A program made the translations under genes and the position numbers. From Thiobacillus denitrificans (GTDB taxonomy: Bacteria; Pseudomonadota; Gammaproteobacteria; Burkholderiales; Thiobacillaceae), in the NCBI RefSeq assembly GCF_001530125.1, contig NZ_LDUG01000036.1, positions 124,001-188,000 on the forward strand: 64,000 nt of DNA. Reading direction: 5' to 3'. The notes beneath the pieces were generated by a model, which was not told the origin of the DNA, ran no database searches, and worked only from the letters and a program-made list of their open reading frames with translations. Of the stretch, positions 15,329-29,039 are shown one piece after another (position 1 is the first letter of the stretch; each line of letters begins with the position of its first letter).

Positions 15329-16650
15329 GACTGTCCTTTTGCGATGAGTTTGCTGCGCCAGTAGGCGGCGCGGGTGGCCAGGTCGTCGGCATCCAGATCG
15401 ACCAGGCGGCGGTTATTCAGTTTCAGCGTGCCGTCGACCCACACATGGGTGACGTGCTCGCGTCCGGCAACGTAAACCAGGTGCGAGACAGGGTCAAACA
15501 CCGGCTGGCTCGACAGGGCGTGCAGGTCAACGGCGACCAGGTCGGCGCGCTTGCCGGGGACGATGCTGCCGATCCGGCTGTCGAGGTTGAGTGCGCGGGC
15601 GGCGTCCAGGGTGGCGGCCTTGAGCGCGGCGGCGGCTGGGAGGGCGGCGGCGTCGCCGCTGGCGCCCTTGGCCAGCAGGGCGGCCAGGCGCATTTCGCCA
15701 AACAGGTCGAGGCGATTGTTGCTGGCGGCGCCGTCGGTGCCGAAACCGAGATTGACGCCTGCCGCGAGGAGTTTGGCCACCGGCGCGATGCCGGACGCGA
15801 GCTTCAGGCCGGAGCTGGGGCAGTGCGCCACATGACAGCCGTGTTGCGCCAGCAGCTCGACTTCGGCGTCGTTCACGTGGATCGCGTGGACGCCGATGAA
15901 GTTGGGGCCCAGCAGGCCCAGCCGCGCCAGCCGTTCGAGCGGCCGCAGCCCGTATTGCTTGAGGCTGTCGTGGATTTCGTCGGCGGTTTCGTGGATGTGG
16001 GTGTGGATGGGCAGGCCGAGCTGTTCGGCCAGGGTGTTGATGCGGCCGAAGGTGGCGTCGGCGATGGTGTAGGGCGCGTGCGGGGCGAAGGCGAAGCTGA
16101 GCAGCGGCTCGTCCTTGAGTTCATCGCGCAGGGCCAGCCCCTTGGCCAGATAGTCGTCGGCATCGACCGCATAGGCGCTGGGGAATTCCAGCACGATCAT
16201 GCCAAGAGTGGCGCGCATGCCGGCCTGCAGAAAGGCTTCGCCCGCGGCCTGCGGGAAGAAATACATGTCGTTGCAGCAGGTGACGCCGCCCGAGAGCATT
16301 TCGGCGGCGGCGAGCAGGGTGCCGTCGCGCACGAAGGCCTCTGAAACCAGCCGTTTTTCGGCCGGCCAGATGTGCTCGTTGAGCCAGGCCATCAGCGGCA
16401 GGTCGTCGGCCATGCCGCGCAACAGCGACATCGCGGCGTGGCCGTGCAGGTTGACGAGGCCCGGCATCAGGGCGTGGCTGGGCAGGGTGACCGTTTGCGC
16501 GGCGTCGTAGCGTGCTTGCGCCGCGGCGGCGGGCAGCACGTCGAGAATCCGGCCGTCCTGTATGACGACGGCATGGTCGGCCAGCGCACCATCGGGTTCG
16601 ACGGGCACCACCCATTGCGGCAGGAGAATAAGATCGGCGGGGGCTTTCAT
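15325..16650 (-). CDS. mtaD: 5-methylthioadenosine/S-adenosylhomocysteine deaminase (TRZ/ATZ hydrolase)
   Basis: The product is about 441 residues of the amidohydrolase superfamily. Metal ligands are visible in [15 protein letters not shown] and in [15 protein letters not shown] and [12 protein letters not shown] follow. The family deaminates MTA, SAH or related adenosines. Coupling to ubiG, which produces SAH, makes SAH recycling a sensible job (inference). ATG 16650 is chosen since GCAGG lies upstream; ATG 16662 is an alternative. It is transcribed away from gyrA. Confidence 0.8.
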   Translation of the reverse strand: MKAPADLILLPQWVVPVEPDGALADHAVVIQDGRILDVLPAAAAQARYDAAQTVTLPSHALMPGLVNLHGHAAMSLLRGMADDLPLMAWLNEHIWPAEKRLVSEAFVRDGTLLAAAEMLSGGVTCCNDMYFFPQAAGEAFLQAGMRATLGMIVLEFPSAYAVDADDYLAKGLALRDELKDEPLLSFAFAPHAPYTIADATFGRINTLAEQLGLPIHTHIHETADEIHDSLKQYGLRPLERLARLGLLGPNFIGVHAIHVNDAEVELLAQHGCHVAHCPSSGLKLASGIAPVAKLLAAGVNLGFGTDGAASNNRLDLFGEMRLAALLAKGASGDAAALPAAAALKAATLDAARALNLDSRIGSIVPGKRADLVAVDLHALSSQPVFDPVSHLVYVAGREHVTHVWVDGTLKLNNRRLVDLDADDLATRAAYWRSKLIAKGQS

Positions 16651-16751
16651 GGTGGCCTGCATTCTCACTGTTTGGCCGTAGTTTGGCAAAGCCCGGTGGA
16701 GCCGGCGACCATGCTAAAATCACGGGCTTTAAGTCAACAACAAAGCCGGTT

Positions 16752-19310
<2,559 letters not shown>

Positions 19311-19313
19311 AGC

Positions 19314-20393
19314 ATGACGATCTATAACTTCAGCGCCGGCCCGGCCGTGCTGCCCAGGGACGTTTTATTGCAGGTGCAGGCCGAGATGATCAACTGGCAC
19401 GGCAGCGGCATGTCGGTGATGGAAATGAGCCACCGCGGCAAGGAATTCATGGGCATCGCGGCGGAAGCGGAAGCCGACCTGCGCGAGCTGATGGGCGTCC
19501 CCGTCCACTACAAGGTGCTGTTCCTGCAGGGCGGCGCGTCGAGCCAGTTCGCCATGGTGCCGATGAACCTGTTGCGCGGCAAAACCGGTGCGGACTACCT
19601 GAACACTGGCGAATGGTCGAAAAAAGCGATCAAGGAAGCGAAACGCTACGGTGCGGTGAACGTGGTGGCGACGAGCGAAGACAAGCACTTCAGCTACGCG
19701 CCGACGCAGGACCAGTGGAAACTCGATCCCGATGCGGCCTACGTGCACTACACGCCGAACGAAACCATCGGCGGCGTTGAAATCTTCTGGACCCCGGAGA
19801 CCGGCAGCGTGCCGCTGGTGGCCGACATGTCGTCGACCATCCTGTCGCGGCCGATCGACGTGTCGAAGTTCGGCGTGATCTACGCCGGTGCACAGAAGAA
19901 CATCGGCCCGGCCGGGCTCACCATCGTCATCGTGCGCGAAGACCTGATCGGGCAGACCGTGCCCGGCACGCCGACCATGTTCGACTACAAGATCCACGCC
20001 GACAACGAGTCGATGTACAACACGCCGGCGACCTTTTCCCTATACACGGCGGGGCTGGTGTTCAAGTGGCTGAAGGCGCGCGGCGGCCTCGCCGCGATGG
20101 AAAACACCAACCGCGAGAAGGCGAACCTGCTGTACGACGCGCTCGACGCGACCGACTTCTACAGCTCGCCGGTGGCGAAGGAGAACCGCTCGCTGATGAA
20201 CGTGCCCTTCACCCTGAAGGACGCCGCGCTCGACGAGGCCTTCCTCAAGGGCGCCAAGGAACTCGGCCTGATCCAGCTGAAAGGCCATCGCTCGGTCGGC
20301 GGCATGCGCGCGTCGATCTACAACGCCATGCCGGTCGAGGGCGTGCGCGCACTGGTCGATTACATGGGCGAATTCGAGAAAAGCCATGGCTGA
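19314..20393 (+). CDS. serC: Phosphoserine aminotransferase
   Basis: The 359-residue class V PLP enzyme converts 3-phosphohydroxypyruvate to phosphoserine and also serves pyridoxine synthesis. The N-terminus [12 protein letters not shown] is diagnostic. The PLP lysine is in [12 protein letters not shown], and the C-terminus has [12 protein letters not shown]. It overlaps the next gene (serA) by eight bases. Confidence 0.97.
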   Translation: MTIYNFSAGPAVLPRDVLLQVQAEMINWHGSGMSVMEMSHRGKEFMGIAAEAEADLRELMGVPVHYKVLFLQGGASSQFAMVPMNLLRGKTGADYLNTGEWSKKAIKEAKRYGAVNVVATSEDKHFSYAPTQDQWKLDPDAAYVHYTPNETIGGVEIFWTPETGSVPLVADMSSTILSRPIDVSKFGVIYAGAQKNIGPAGLTIVIVREDLIGQTVPGTPTMFDYKIHADNESMYNTPATFSLYTAGLVFKWLKARGGLAAMENTNREKANLLYDALDATDFYSSPVAKENRSLMNVPFTLKDAALDEAFLKGAKELGLIQLKGHRSVGGMRASIYNAMPVEGVRALVDYMGEFEKSHG

Positions 20394-21564
20394 GCCGCGC
20401 AAGATTCTCACCCTCAACGCCATTTCCGCGCGCGGGCTGGCGCGGCTGCCGGAGCATTACACCGTCGGCGGCGACATTGCCGACCCGGACGGCATTTTGG
20501 TGCGGTCGGCCAACATGCACGACATGGATATCCCGGCGACGGTTCGCGCAATCGCTCGCGCCGGCGCCGGCACCAACAATATCCCGGTCAAGAAGCTGTC
20601 GGAACGCGGGGTGCCGGTGTTCAACGCGCCGGGTGCCAACGCCAATGCGGTGAAGGAACTGGTCATCGCGGGCATGCTGCTGGCCGCGCGCAACATCGTG
20701 CCCGCGATTAGCTTTGTCGAAGGCCTCACGGGCTCCGACGAGGAGATGCACAAGGCGACCGAAGCCGGCAAGAAGCACTTCGCCGGAACTGAACTGCCGG
20801 GCCGCACACTCGGCGTGATCGGCCTCGGCGCGATCGGCTCCTATGTTGCCGAAGCCGCGATCAAGCTCGGCATGGACGTGGTGGGCTTCGACCCCGCGAT
20901 CACGGTCGATGCTGCGTGGCGGTTGCCGTCGCAGGTCAAGCGCGCCGAGAACGTCGAAGACGTGCTGCGCATGGCCGACTTCGTCACGCTGCACGTGCCG
21001 CTGTTGGACGCCACGCGCAACCTCATCAACGCCCAGCGCATCGGCGCGATGCGTCCCGGTGCGGTGCTTTTGAATTTCGCGCGCGAAGGCGTGGTCGACA
21101 ACGTCGCCGTGATCGAGGCGCTCGACGCCAATAAGCTGCACGCCTACATCTGCGACTTCCCGGCGAACGCACTCAAAGGCCATGCCAAAGTGGTGGCGCT
21201 GCCGCACCTTGGCGCCTCCACCGAGGAGGCCGAAGAGAACTGCGCGGTGATGGTGGCCGAACAGCTTGCCGACTATCTTGAAAACGGCAATATCCTCAAT
21301 TCGGTTAATTTCCCCAACGTCAGCATGGCGCGCGAATCCGCATACCGCATCGCGGTTGCCAATGCCAACGTGCCCAACATGGTGGGGCAGATTTCGTCGG
21401 TGCTCGCCACCGCCGGACTGAACATCCACAACATGCTCAACAAGTCCAAGGGCGACATGGCGTATACGCTGGTTGACGTCGACAGCGCCGCGACCGATGC
21501 CGTCATGCAGCAACTCTCCGCTATCACCGGTGTGCTCGCCGTGCGCTATCTGCCTGCCGCCTGA
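20386..21564 (+). CDS. serA: D-3-phosphoglycerate dehydrogenase
   Basis: The 392-residue short-form PGDH catalyses the first step of serine synthesis, feeding the SerC reaction encoded just upstream. The NAD-binding [13 protein letters not shown] motif is at about residue 145, with Arg-Glu-His region residues in NFAREGVVD and [17 protein letters not shown]-terminal ACT domain ([20 protein letters not shown]) suggests serine feedback. serC-serA adjacency supports the assignment. Confidence 0.93.
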   Translation: MAEPRKILTLNAISARGLARLPEHYTVGGDIADPDGILVRSANMHDMDIPATVRAIARAGAGTNNIPVKKLSERGVPVFNAPGANANAVKELVIAGMLLAARNIVPAISFVEGLTGSDEEMHKATEAGKKHFAGTELPGRTLGVIGLGAIGSYVAEAAIKLGMDVVGFDPAITVDAAWRLPSQVKRAENVEDVLRMADFVTLHVPLLDATRNLINAQRIGAMRPGAVLLNFAREGVVDNVAVIEALDANKLHAYICDFPANALKGHAKVVALPHLGASTEEAEENCAVMVAEQLADYLENGNILNSVNFPNVSMARESAYRIAVANANVPNMVGQISSVLATAGLNIHNMLNKSKGDMAYTLVDVDSAATDAVMQQLSAITGVLAVRYLPAA

Positions 21565-21568
21565 CGCG

Positions 21569-22636
21569 ATGGATGAAGGATTGAAGGCGCTGCGTGCGCG
21601 CATCGACAGCATCGACGACGCCATCCTGCAGCTGGTGTCGGAGCGGGCGGGCATCGCCCAGCAGGTCGGGCGCGCCAAGAATGGTGAAAAAATCTACCGT
21701 CCCGAGCGCGAGGCGCAGATCGTGCGGCGCCTGCGCGAAGCCAACCCCGGTCCGCTGTCGGGCGACACCATTGAGCGGCTGATCCGCGAAATCATGTCGG
21801 CGTGTCGCGCAGTGGAAGAAACCCCCCACGTTGCCTACCTGGGGCCCGTCGGCACCTTCAGCCAGCAGGCCGTGCACAAGCATTTCGGCCATGAGGTCGA
21901 GGCACTGGCCGAGACCGACATCGATGCCTGTTTTCAGGCGGTGGAAACCGGCCGCGCAGATTTTGCCCTGGTGCCGGTGGAAAACTCGACCGAGGGCGCG
22001 ATCGGCCGCACGCTCGACCTCATCGTCGAAAGTACGCTGAAAATCTGCGGCGAGGTAATGCTGCCGATCCACCAGACCCTGATGCGCAAACATGGCGGCC
22101 TTGGCGGTATTCAGCGGGTGTATGGCCATGCGCAATCGCTCGCCCAGTGTCAGCAGTGGCTAAGCCGTCATCTTCCCAACGTCGAACGCGTGAGTGTGGT
22201 CAGCAATAGCGAAGGTGCGCGCCGCGCCGCAGCCGAGCCCGATGCCGCCACGCTGGGCTCGGAAACCGCCGCCGAACTGTATGGCCTGACGGTAGTGGAA
22301 AAGCGCGTCGAGGATGAGGCCAGCAACACCACACGTTTCCTGGTGCTGGGGCAAACCGATGCTGCGCCGTCCGGGCGCGACAAAACCTCGCTGGTGATGG
22401 GCGCGCACAACCAGCCGGGCGCGGTGGTCAAACTGCTGCAGCCGCTTGCCGATGCCGGCATTTCCATGAGCAAGCTCGAATCACGCCCGGCGCGTTCAAG
22501 CAACTGGGAATACCTGTTTTTCGTCGTTTGCGAAGGCCATCGCGAGGAGGCCAAACTGGCCGGCGCGCTGGCCGAAATCAAGGCGCGTGCTGCTTTCCTG
22601 AAAATTCTTGGCTCCTACCCCGCTGCCTCGTCATGA
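21569..22636 (+). CDS. pheA: Bifunctional chorismate mutase/prephenate dehydratase
   Basis: The 355-residue P-protein has an N-terminal AroQ chorismate mutase (LRARIDSIDDAILQLVSERA, residues 5-90). The prephenate dehydratase follows (VAYLGPVGTFSQQAVHKHFG; VPVENSTEGAIGRTLD; NTTRFLVLG) and then a C-terminal ACT domain containing the ESRP motif. It makes phenylpyruvate. ATG 21569 lies five bases after the serA stop. The hisC start overlaps its stop as ATGA. Confidence 0.96.
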   Translation: MDEGLKALRARIDSIDDAILQLVSERAGIAQQVGRAKNGEKIYRPEREAQIVRRLREANPGPLSGDTIERLIREIMSACRAVEETPHVAYLGPVGTFSQQAVHKHFGHEVEALAETDIDACFQAVETGRADFALVPVENSTEGAIGRTLDLIVESTLKICGEVMLPIHQTLMRKHGGLGGIQRVYGHAQSLAQCQQWLSRHLPNVERVSVVSNSEGARRAAAEPDAATLGSETAAELYGLTVVEKRVEDEASNTTRFLVLGQTDAAPSGRDKTSLVMGAHNQPGAVVKLLQPLADAGISMSKLESRPARSSNWEYLFFVVCEGHREEAKLAGALAEIKARAAFLKILGSYPAASS

Positions 22637-23727
22637 GCTGTTGTGATTTTGCTCCGTCGTACGTGCGCGGCATCGCCCCCTATCAACCCGGAAAACCCAT
22701 CTCCGAACTCGCGCGCGAACTGGGGCTGAACGAAGCCGATATCGTCAAGCTGGCGTCGAACGAAAATCCGCTCGGCCCCAGCCCGTTGGCGCTGGCAGCG
22801 GCCCAGGATGCGCTGGTCGACATGGCGCTGTATCCCGACGGCGCCGGGTTTGCGCTGAAGGCGAAGCTGTCGGAAAAACTGGGCGTCGCACCCGGACAGA
22901 TCGTGCTGGGCAACGGCTCCAACGACGTGCTGGACATGGCGGCGCGCACCTTCCTGGCGCGCTGCACCTCGTCGGTGTATGCGCAGCATGCCTTCGCGGT
23001 GTATCCGATTGCCACGCAGACCGTGGGCGCGCAGGGCATCGCGGTGGCGGCGAAGGATTACGGCCACGACCTCGCCGCGATGCGCGCGGCGATCCGCGAC
23101 GACACCCGCGTGCTGTGGATCGCCAACCCCAACAATCCGACCGGCACCTTCCTGCCGTGGGCGGAGATCGAGGCCTTTCTCGAAACCGTGCCGCCGCAGG
23201 TGCTGGTGGTGCTGGACGAGGCCTACGGCGAATACCTGCCACATTCGGACCGCCTCGACACCGTAGCCTGGCTGGCACGTTTTCCCAATCTGCTCATCAC
23301 CCGCACTTTTTCCAAGGCCTATGGCCTCGCCGGGCTGCGGGTGGGCTACGGAGTGGGGCATCCCGACGTGATCGATCTGCTGAACCGCGTGCGCCACCCC
23401 TTCAATGTCAATTTGCCCGCGCTCGCCGCCGCCGAGGCCGCGCTCGACGATGCCGAATTCCTCGCGCGCAGCTATGCGCTGAATGCCGCCGGCATGGCAC
23501 AACTGGTGGCAGGGTTGGCAGATCTGAACATCGAAACTGTGCCGTCTAAAGGCAATTTCCTGCTGGCGAAAGTCGGCGACGCTGCGCGCATCAATGCCGA
23601 ATTGCTGAAGCGCGGGGTCATCGTGCGTCCGGTCGCCAATTACGGCCTGCCTGAGTTTCTGCGCGTGTCGGTTGGCCTTGCCGGGCAGAACCTCCGTTTT
23701 CTCGACGCATTGAAAGCCTGCCCGTGA
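22633..23727 (+). CDS. hisC: Histidinol-phosphate/aromatic aminotransferase
   Basis: The 364-residue class I/II PLP aminotransferase has SNENPLGPSP near the N-terminus, NPNNPTGTF, and the PLP lysine in TRTFSKAYGLAGLRVGYG. The HisC2-type protein in this aromatic operon probably also transaminates phenylpyruvate and 4-hydroxyphenylpyruvate, since it lies between pheA and tyrA. This substrate range is inferred from context. Confidence 0.93.
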   Translation: MSCCDFAPSYVRGIAPYQPGKPISELARELGLNEADIVKLASNENPLGPSPLALAAAQDALVDMALYPDGAGFALKAKLSEKLGVAPGQIVLGNGSNDVLDMAARTFLARCTSSVYAQHAFAVYPIATQTVGAQGIAVAAKDYGHDLAAMRAAIRDDTRVLWIANPNNPTGTFLPWAEIEAFLETVPPQVLVVLDEAYGEYLPHSDRLDTVAWLARFPNLLITRTFSKAYGLAGLRVGYGVGHPDVIDLLNRVRHPFNVNLPALAAAEAALDDAEFLARSYALNAAGMAQLVAGLADLNIETVPSKGNFLLAKVGDAARINAELLKRGVIVRPVANYGLPEFLRVSVGLAGQNLRFLDALKACP

Positions 23728-24587
23728 TCGTCGACACGCTCGCCATCGTCGGTCCCGGCCTGATCGGCGGCTCCTTTTCATTGGCATTGAAACAGGCCGG
23801 CGCCGTGCGTGAGGTGCTGGGGGTCGGCCGCAATCCGGCGCGACTCACCGTTGCGCGCGAACTCGGCCTGATCGACCGCGCGGTCGATTGGGCCGAGGCT
23901 GGCCAGGCCGACTGCATCCTGCTGGCGCTGCCGGTGGGCGAGACCGAAGCCGTCCTGAAACTGCTTGCGCCGCATCTGAAGGCCGGCGCCATCGTCACTG
24001 ACGCCGGAAGTACCAAGGCCAACGTGGTGGCGGCGGCCCGCGCGGCGCTCGGCGCGCGGGCCGCCGATTTCGTGCCCGGCCACCCGATTGCCGGATCCGA
24101 ACAGAGCGGCCCCGGCGCCGCGCGCGCCGATCTGTACCAGGGCAAAAAAGTGGTGCTGACGCCGCAGGCCGATACCCGCGCCGCCGCGCTCGCCACCGTG
24201 CGGGCGCTGTGGGAAGCGGCCGGCGCGCAGGTCGAAATGCTGGAGGCCGCGCTGCACGACCGCGTGTTTGCCGCGGTGAGCCACCTGCCGCACCTGGCCG
24301 CGTTTGCGCTGGTGGATGAACTCGCACAGCGTGCCGACGGCGACACCTTCTTCCGCTTCGCTGCCAGCGGCTTCCGCGATTTCACCCGCATTGCCGGCAG
24401 CAGCCCCGAGATGTGGCGCGACATCGCGCTGGCGAACCGGGAGGCGCTGCTGACCGAGCTGGACGCCTATGTCGCGGCGCTGCAGTCGCTACGTGAGGCT
24501 GTGGCTGGGGAAGACGCCGAGGCATTGTTGACGCTGTTTTCACGCGCCCGCAACGCGCGTGAACACTGGATTGAGACTCAGGATTGA
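23724..24587 (+). CDS. tyrA: Prephenate dehydrogenase
   Basis: The product is 287 residues from a GTG start that overlaps the hisC stop. The Rossmann motif is [35 protein letters not shown] carries the conserved His and Ser, and [13 protein letters not shown] follows. It oxidatively decarboxylates prephenate to 4-hydroxyphenylpyruvate. No chorismate mutase domain is fused. The aroA start overlaps its stop codon. Confidence 0.95.
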   Translation: MIVDTLAIVGPGLIGGSFSLALKQAGAVREVLGVGRNPARLTVARELGLIDRAVDWAEAGQADCILLALPVGETEAVLKLLAPHLKAGAIVTDAGSTKANVVAAARAALGARAADFVPGHPIAGSEQSGPGAARADLYQGKKVVLTPQADTRAAALATVRALWEAAGAQVEMLEAALHDRVFAAVSHLPHLAAFALVDELAQRADGDTFFRFAASGFRDFTRIAGSSPEMWRDIALANREALLTELDAYVAALQSLREAVAGEDAEALLTLFSRARNAREHWIETQD

Positions 24588-25873
24588 TGGAATTTCTCGA
24601 TTTGCCCGGATGCAGCGTGGCGCGCGGCACGGTGCGCCTGCCCGGCTCCAAAAGCATTTCCAACCGCGTGCTGCTGCTGGCGGCGCTGGCCGACGGCGTG
24701 ACCGAGGTCCACGACCTGCTCGATTCCGACGACACGCGCCACATGCTGGCGGCGCTGCGCGCGCTGGGCGTCGGGGTCGAGGATTGCGGTAACCATCACT
24801 GGCGCATCAGCGGCATGGGCAGCGCGTTTCCAGTCAAGCGGACCGAATTGTTTCTGGGCAACGCGGGCACGGCATTCCGCCCGCTGACCGCTGCGCTGGC
24901 ATTCTGTGGCGGCGACTATGTGTTGAAAGGCGTCGCGCGCATGCACGAGCGGCCGATCGGCGATCTGATCGACGCACTCAAACAGCTCGGCGCGCAGATT
25001 GATTACCTGGGCAAACCCGGGTTTCCACCGCTGCATATTCATCCGGCGACGCCGGCAGGCGACTGCGCCCAGGTGCGCGGAAACGTGTCGAGCCAGTTCC
25101 TCACCGGCCTGTTGATGGCGCTGCCGCTGCGGCAGAAAGCCACCACGGTCGAGGTGGTCGGCGAGCTGATTTCCAAGCCCTACATCGGCATCACGCTGGC
25201 GATGCTGCGCCGCTTCGGTGTGGCGGTGGCGCAGGACGGCTGGGCAAGTTTCACGGTGGCGGCCGATGCGCGCTATCGCAGCCCGGGCGAGATCCACGTC
25301 GAAGGCGATGCCTCGTCGGCCTCGTATTTCCTGGCGGCGGGCGCCATCGGCGGCGGCCCGGTGCGGGTGGAGGGCGTGGGCCAGGACAGCGTTCAGGGCG
25401 ACGTGCGCTTTGCCGACGCCCTCGCGTTGATGGGCGCGCAGATCACGATGGGGCCGAACTGGATCGAGGCGCGTTCTCCCAAAGAGGGTCGCCTCAAAGC
25501 GATCGACCTCGACTGCAATCACATCCCCGACGCCGCGATGACGCTCGCGGTGGTGGCGCTGTTTGCCGACGGCGTCACCACGCTTCGAAACATCGCCAGC
25601 TGGCGGGTCAAGGAAACCGACCGCATCGCGGCGATGGCGACCGAACTGCGCAAGGTCGGCGCGACGGTGGAAGAGGGCGCGGACTTCATCCGCATCACCC
25701 CGCCGGAAACACTGATTCCGAACGCCATCATCGACACCTACGACGACCACCGCATGGCGATGTGCCTGTCGCTGGTGACGCTCGGCGGCGTGCCGGTGCG
25801 CATCAACGACCCGGCGTGCGTGAACAAGACCTTCCCGGCGTATTTCAAGGTTCTTGCGGAGATTGCCCAATGA
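24587..25873 (+). CDS. aroA: 3-phosphoshikimate 1-carboxyvinyltransferase (EPSP synthase)
   Basis: The 428-residue two-domain enzyme shows [20 protein letters not shown] (S3P and PEP binding), [17 protein letters not shown] and [20 protein letters not shown], all standard. ATG 24587 overlaps the tyrA TGA; a TTG one codon upstream is less likely. It supplies EPSP, the precursor of chorismate, within the same operon as pheA and tyrA. Confidence 0.98.
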   Translation: MEFLDLPGCSVARGTVRLPGSKSISNRVLLLAALADGVTEVHDLLDSDDTRHMLAALRALGVGVEDCGNHHWRISGMGSAFPVKRTELFLGNAGTAFRPLTAALAFCGGDYVLKGVARMHERPIGDLIDALKQLGAQIDYLGKPGFPPLHIHPATPAGDCAQVRGNVSSQFLTGLLMALPLRQKATTVEVVGELISKPYIGITLAMLRRFGVAVAQDGWASFTVAADARYRSPGEIHVEGDASSASYFLAAGAIGGGPVRVEGVGQDSVQGDVRFADALALMGAQITMGPNWIEARSPKEGRLKAIDLDCNHIPDAAMTLAVVALFADGVTTLRNIASWRVKETDRIAAMATELRKVGATVEEGADFIRITPPETLIPNAIIDTYDDHRMAMCLSLVTLGGVPVRINDPACVNKTFPAYFKVLAEIAQ

Positions 25874-26547
25874 ACATTCCTGTCATCGCGATCGACGGCC
25901 CTTCGGCATCGGGCAAGGGCACCGTGGCCGAGCGCGTGGCGGCCACACTCGGCTTTCATTTCCTCGACAGCGGCGCGCTCTACCGGCTGACCGCGCTGTC
26001 TGCGATGAAGCACGGCGTGGCGCTGGACGACGAAGCGGGCGTGGCGGCGCTGGCGGTAAAGTTGCCGGCCAGCTTTCGCGACGGCGCGGTGTGGCTGGCA
26101 GAGGAGAATGTCACCGATGCCATCCGCGCCGAAGCGGTGGGTGACGGCGCCTCGAAAGTGGCGGCGCTGCCGGCGGTGCGCGCGGCGCTGCTCGACCGCC
26201 AGCGCGCCTATCGGCAGGCCCCCGGGCTGGTGGCCGACGGCCGCGATATGGGCACCGTGGTGTTCCCAGATGCGGTCGCCAAGGTCTTCCTCACCGCCAG
26301 TGCCGAAGCGCGCGCCGAGCGGCGGTATAAGCAGTTGATCGAAAAGGGGAACTCTGCTAATCTCGCCGCCCTTGTTGCTGATATGCAAGCGCGCGATGCG
26401 CGCGACACGGCCCGCGCCGTGGCGCCGCTCAAACCCGCCGCCGATGCGCTGTTGCTCGACACGACCCATATGGGCATCGAGACGGCGGTGCAGAAGGTGC
26501 TGGCGCACTATGATTTATGCAAGGCCCACAGCAAACAAGGTAATTGA
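25870..26547 (+). CDS. cmk: Cytidylate kinase
   Basis: The 225-residue NMP kinase has the P-loop [17 protein letters not shown] at residues 7-23 and the CMP-binding loop [27 protein letters not shown] and the terminal TTHM segment are typical of Cmk. The start overlaps the aroA stop (ATGA). It phosphorylates CMP and dCMP. The order cmk-rpsA-ihfB is widely conserved in proteobacteria. Confidence 0.97.
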   Translation: MNIPVIAIDGPSASGKGTVAERVAATLGFHFLDSGALYRLTALSAMKHGVALDDEAGVAALAVKLPASFRDGAVWLAEENVTDAIRAEAVGDGASKVAALPAVRAALLDRQRAYRQAPGLVADGRDMGTVVFPDAVAKVFLTASAEARAERRYKQLIEKGNSANLAALVADMQARDARDTARAVAPLKPAADALLLDTTHMGIETAVQKVLAHYDLCKAHSKQGN

Positions 26548-26631
26548 TGTAATGAGTCTCGTGTCAGTTCTGCGCCCGCAGGCTGGCGATGTGCAACTAA
26601 CCCCGTCCTCACCGGCGGACTGAAGGTTTTA

Positions 26632-28344
26632 ATGTCTACTGCTACCGCTCCCGCTTCGATGGAAAGCTTTGCCGACCTGTTCGAGGAATCCCTGGTTCAC
26701 CAGGAAATGCGTCAGGGTGAAGTCATCACCGCTGAAATCATCGACATCGACAGCAATTTCGTGACGGTGAATGCCGGCCTTAAATCCGAGAGCCTGATTC
26801 CGATTGAAGAATTCAAGAACGATCTGGGCGAAATCGAAGCCAAGATCGGTGATTTTGTCGCGGTCGCCATCGAGTCGATCGAAGACGGCTTCGGTGCCAC
26901 CAAGCTGTCGCGCGAGCGCGCCAAGAAACTGGCTGCATGGCTGGATCTGGAAGCCGCGATGAACGAAGGCCGCATCGTCACCGGCATGGTGCAGGGCAAG
27001 GTCAAGGGCGGCCTGACGGTGCTGGTGGGCGGCCTGCGTGCCTTCCTGCCGGGTTCGCTGGTGGACATGCGTCCGGTCAAGGACACCACGCCCTACGAAT
27101 ACAAGGAAATGGAATTCAAGGTCATCAAGCTCGACCGCAAGCGCAACAACGTCGTGGTGTCACGTCGTGCCGTGCTGGAAGAGACCATGGGTGCCGACCG
27201 CGAAGCGATGATGGAGAACCTGAAGGAAGGCTCCATCGTCAAAGGCGTGGTGAAAAACATCACCGACTACGGCGCGTTCGTGGACCTGGGCGGAATCGAT
27301 GGCCTGCTGCACATCACCGACATGGCATGGCGCCGCGTCAAGCATCCGTCCGAAGTGGTGCACGTTGGCCAGGAACTGGAAGCCAAGATCCTGCGCTACG
27401 ACACCGAGAAGAACCGCGTTTCGCTCGGCATCAAGCAGCTGGGTGACGATCCGTGGGTCGGCATCGCACGCCGCTACCCGCAGGGCACCCGCATGTTCGG
27501 CAAGGTCGCGAACCTGACCGACTACGGCGCGTTCGTCGAAATCGAAGAGGGCATCGAAGGCCTGGTGCACGTCTCCGAAATGGACTGGACCAACAAGAAC
27601 GTCAGCCCTTCCAAGATCGTTCAGCTGGGCGACGAAGTCGAAGTCATGGTGCTCGATATCGACGAAGACAAGCGTCGCATCTCGCTCGGCATGAAGCAGT
27701 GCAAGTCGAACCCGTGGGAAGACTTCTCGATGAACCACAAGAAGGGCGACAAGGTCAGCGGCGCGATCAAGTCGATTACCGACTTTGGCGTGTTCATCGG
27801 CTTGCCGGGTGGCATTGATGGCCTGGTTCACCTGTCCGACCTGTCGTGGAACGTCCCCGCCGAAGAAGCCGTGCGCAACTTCCGCAAGGGCCAGGACGTG
27901 GAAGCCGTGGTGCTGGGCATCGACCTCGAGCGCGAGCGCATTTCGCTCGGCATCAAGCAGCTCGAAGGCGATCCGCTGACCAGTTACGCGACCGGCCACG
28001 AGAAGGGCAGCATCGTCAAGGGCACCATCAAGACCGTGGAAGCCAAGGGTGCCACCGTGCAGCTGGACAGCGACATGGAAGGCTACCTGCGCGCATCCGA
28101 GGTCTCGCGTGACCGTGTCGAAGACATGCGCACCCATTACAAGGAAGGCGATGAAATCGAAGCCATGATCATCAACGTCGATCGCAAGAACCGCGTGATC
28201 AACCTCTCGATCAAGGCCAAGGACATGACCGATCAGGATTCGGCGATGAAGAAACTTGCCGCAGACTCCTCAGCGGCCGCCACGGGTTCGACCAACCTCG
28301 GCGCGTTGCTGAAAGCCAAACTCGAAAACAAGAACGCCGAGTAA
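26632..28344 (+). CDS. rpsA: 30S ribosomal protein S1
   Basis: The 570-residue protein has six S1 (OB-fold) repeats. Repeats with the recurring [15 protein letters not shown] pattern are obvious at about 190-260, 275-350, 365-435 and 450-520. It delivers mRNA to the 30S subunit. The 84-base gap after cmk may hold its own promoter or leader, as S1 genes are often autoregulated; no specific structure was recognised. Confidence 0.98.
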   Translation: MSTATAPASMESFADLFEESLVHQEMRQGEVITAEIIDIDSNFVTVNAGLKSESLIPIEEFKNDLGEIEAKIGDFVAVAIESIEDGFGATKLSRERAKKLAAWLDLEAAMNEGRIVTGMVQGKVKGGLTVLVGGLRAFLPGSLVDMRPVKDTTPYEYKEMEFKVIKLDRKRNNVVVSRRAVLEETMGADREAMMENLKEGSIVKGVVKNITDYGAFVDLGGIDGLLHITDMAWRRVKHPSEVVHVGQELEAKILRYDTEKNRVSLGIKQLGDDPWVGIARRYPQGTRMFGKVANLTDYGAFVEIEEGIEGLVHVSEMDWTNKNVSPSKIVQLGDEVEVMVLDIDEDKRRISLGMKQCKSNPWEDFSMNHKKGDKVSGAIKSITDFGVFIGLPGGIDGLVHLSDLSWNVPAEEAVRNFRKGQDVEAVVLGIDLERERISLGIKQLEGDPLTSYATGHEKGSIVKGTIKTVEAKGATVQLDSDMEGYLRASEVSRDRVEDMRTHYKEGDEIEAMIINVDRKNRVINLSIKAKDMTDQDSAMKKLAADSSAAATGSTNLGALLKAKLENKNAE

Positions 28345-28347
28345 TCC

Positions 28348-28632
28348 ATGACCAAGTCCGAGCTGATTGCTCAACTGGCGGCGCGGCATTCGCAATTTTC
28401 GGTTGCGGATATCGAGATGGCGGTGAAGACGATTCTCGACGCGCTGGCGAAAAACCTGTCGCGTGGCGAGCGCATCGAAATCCGCGGTTTCGGCAGCTTC
28501 AGTCTGAGCTTCCGTCCCGCCCGTCTCGGGCGCAATCCCAAGTCGGGCGAGCGCGTGCAGGTGCCGGCAAAGTATGTGCCGCACTTCAAGGCAGGCAAGG
28601 AGTTGCGTGACCGGGTGGATTTTCCGCTCTGA
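28348..28632 (+). CDS. ihfB: Integration host factor subunit beta
   Basis: This 94-residue DNA-bending protein starts three bases after rpsA. Features are [40 protein letters not shown] and the tip of the beta-arm with RNPKSGERV (conserved Pro). It pairs with IhfA, encoded elsewhere, and serves integrases such as the one at 11.7-12.9 kb. Confidence 0.97.
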   Translation: MTKSELIAQLAARHSQFSVADIEMAVKTILDALAKNLSRGERIEIRGFGSFSLSFRPARLGRNPKSGERVQVPAKYVPHFKAGKELRDRVDFPL

Positions 28633-28650
28633 GCGGGATCTCAGGTTGTT

Positions 28651-28677
28651 GAAAACGGCGCGTTGAGCGCCGTTTTC
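28651..28677 (+). terminator. Terminator after ihfB
   Basis: GAAAACGGCGC-GTTGA-GCGCCGTTTTC is followed by TTTTT. This strong hairpin lies 18 bases after the ihfB stop and closes the long gyrA-ihfB cluster. Confidence 0.9.
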
Positions 28678-28745
28678 TTTTTCACCTGTGCTTTTTGAAA
28701 TCAGCCCGCAACGGTAGAATGGACGCCAATCTGACGCAATCAACC

Positions 28746-29033
28746 ATGAAAAATATCACACGTTATCTGGGGCTGGCGGCGAAACTGCTGCTGTTTTTGC
28801 TGGTGCTGGGCTTTGCCCTGAAAAACAGCCATAGCGCCACTTTCTACTCCTATCTGGGCTATGTGTGGCAGGCGCCGCTGATCGTCATGCTGGGGCTGGC
28901 GTTTGTACTGGGTGCGCTGACGGGGGTGTTGGCCTTGCTGCCCACCCAGATCCGCATGCGCCGTGAACTTGCCAAAAAATCACGGGCCGTTGATTCGGAC
29001 ACGATCATCCACACCGACATGCCTGTCGTGTAA
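28746..29033 (+). CDS. lapA: LapA domain membrane protein
   Basis: The 95-residue protein has two transmembrane helices (LAAKLLLFLLVLGFAL and PLIVMLGLAFVLGALTGVLA) and a basic cytoplasmic tail (IRMRRELAKK). It matches the LapA (YciS) family, which works with LapB in regulating LpxC and lipopolysaccharide synthesis at the inner membrane. It sits six bases upstream of lapB, as in E. coli. Confidence 0.92.
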   Translation: MKNITRYLGLAAKLLLFLLVLGFALKNSHSATFYSYLGYVWQAPLIVMLGLAFVLGALTGVLALLPTQIRMRRELAKKSRAVDSDTIIHTDMPVV

Positions 29034-29039
29034 TCCGCC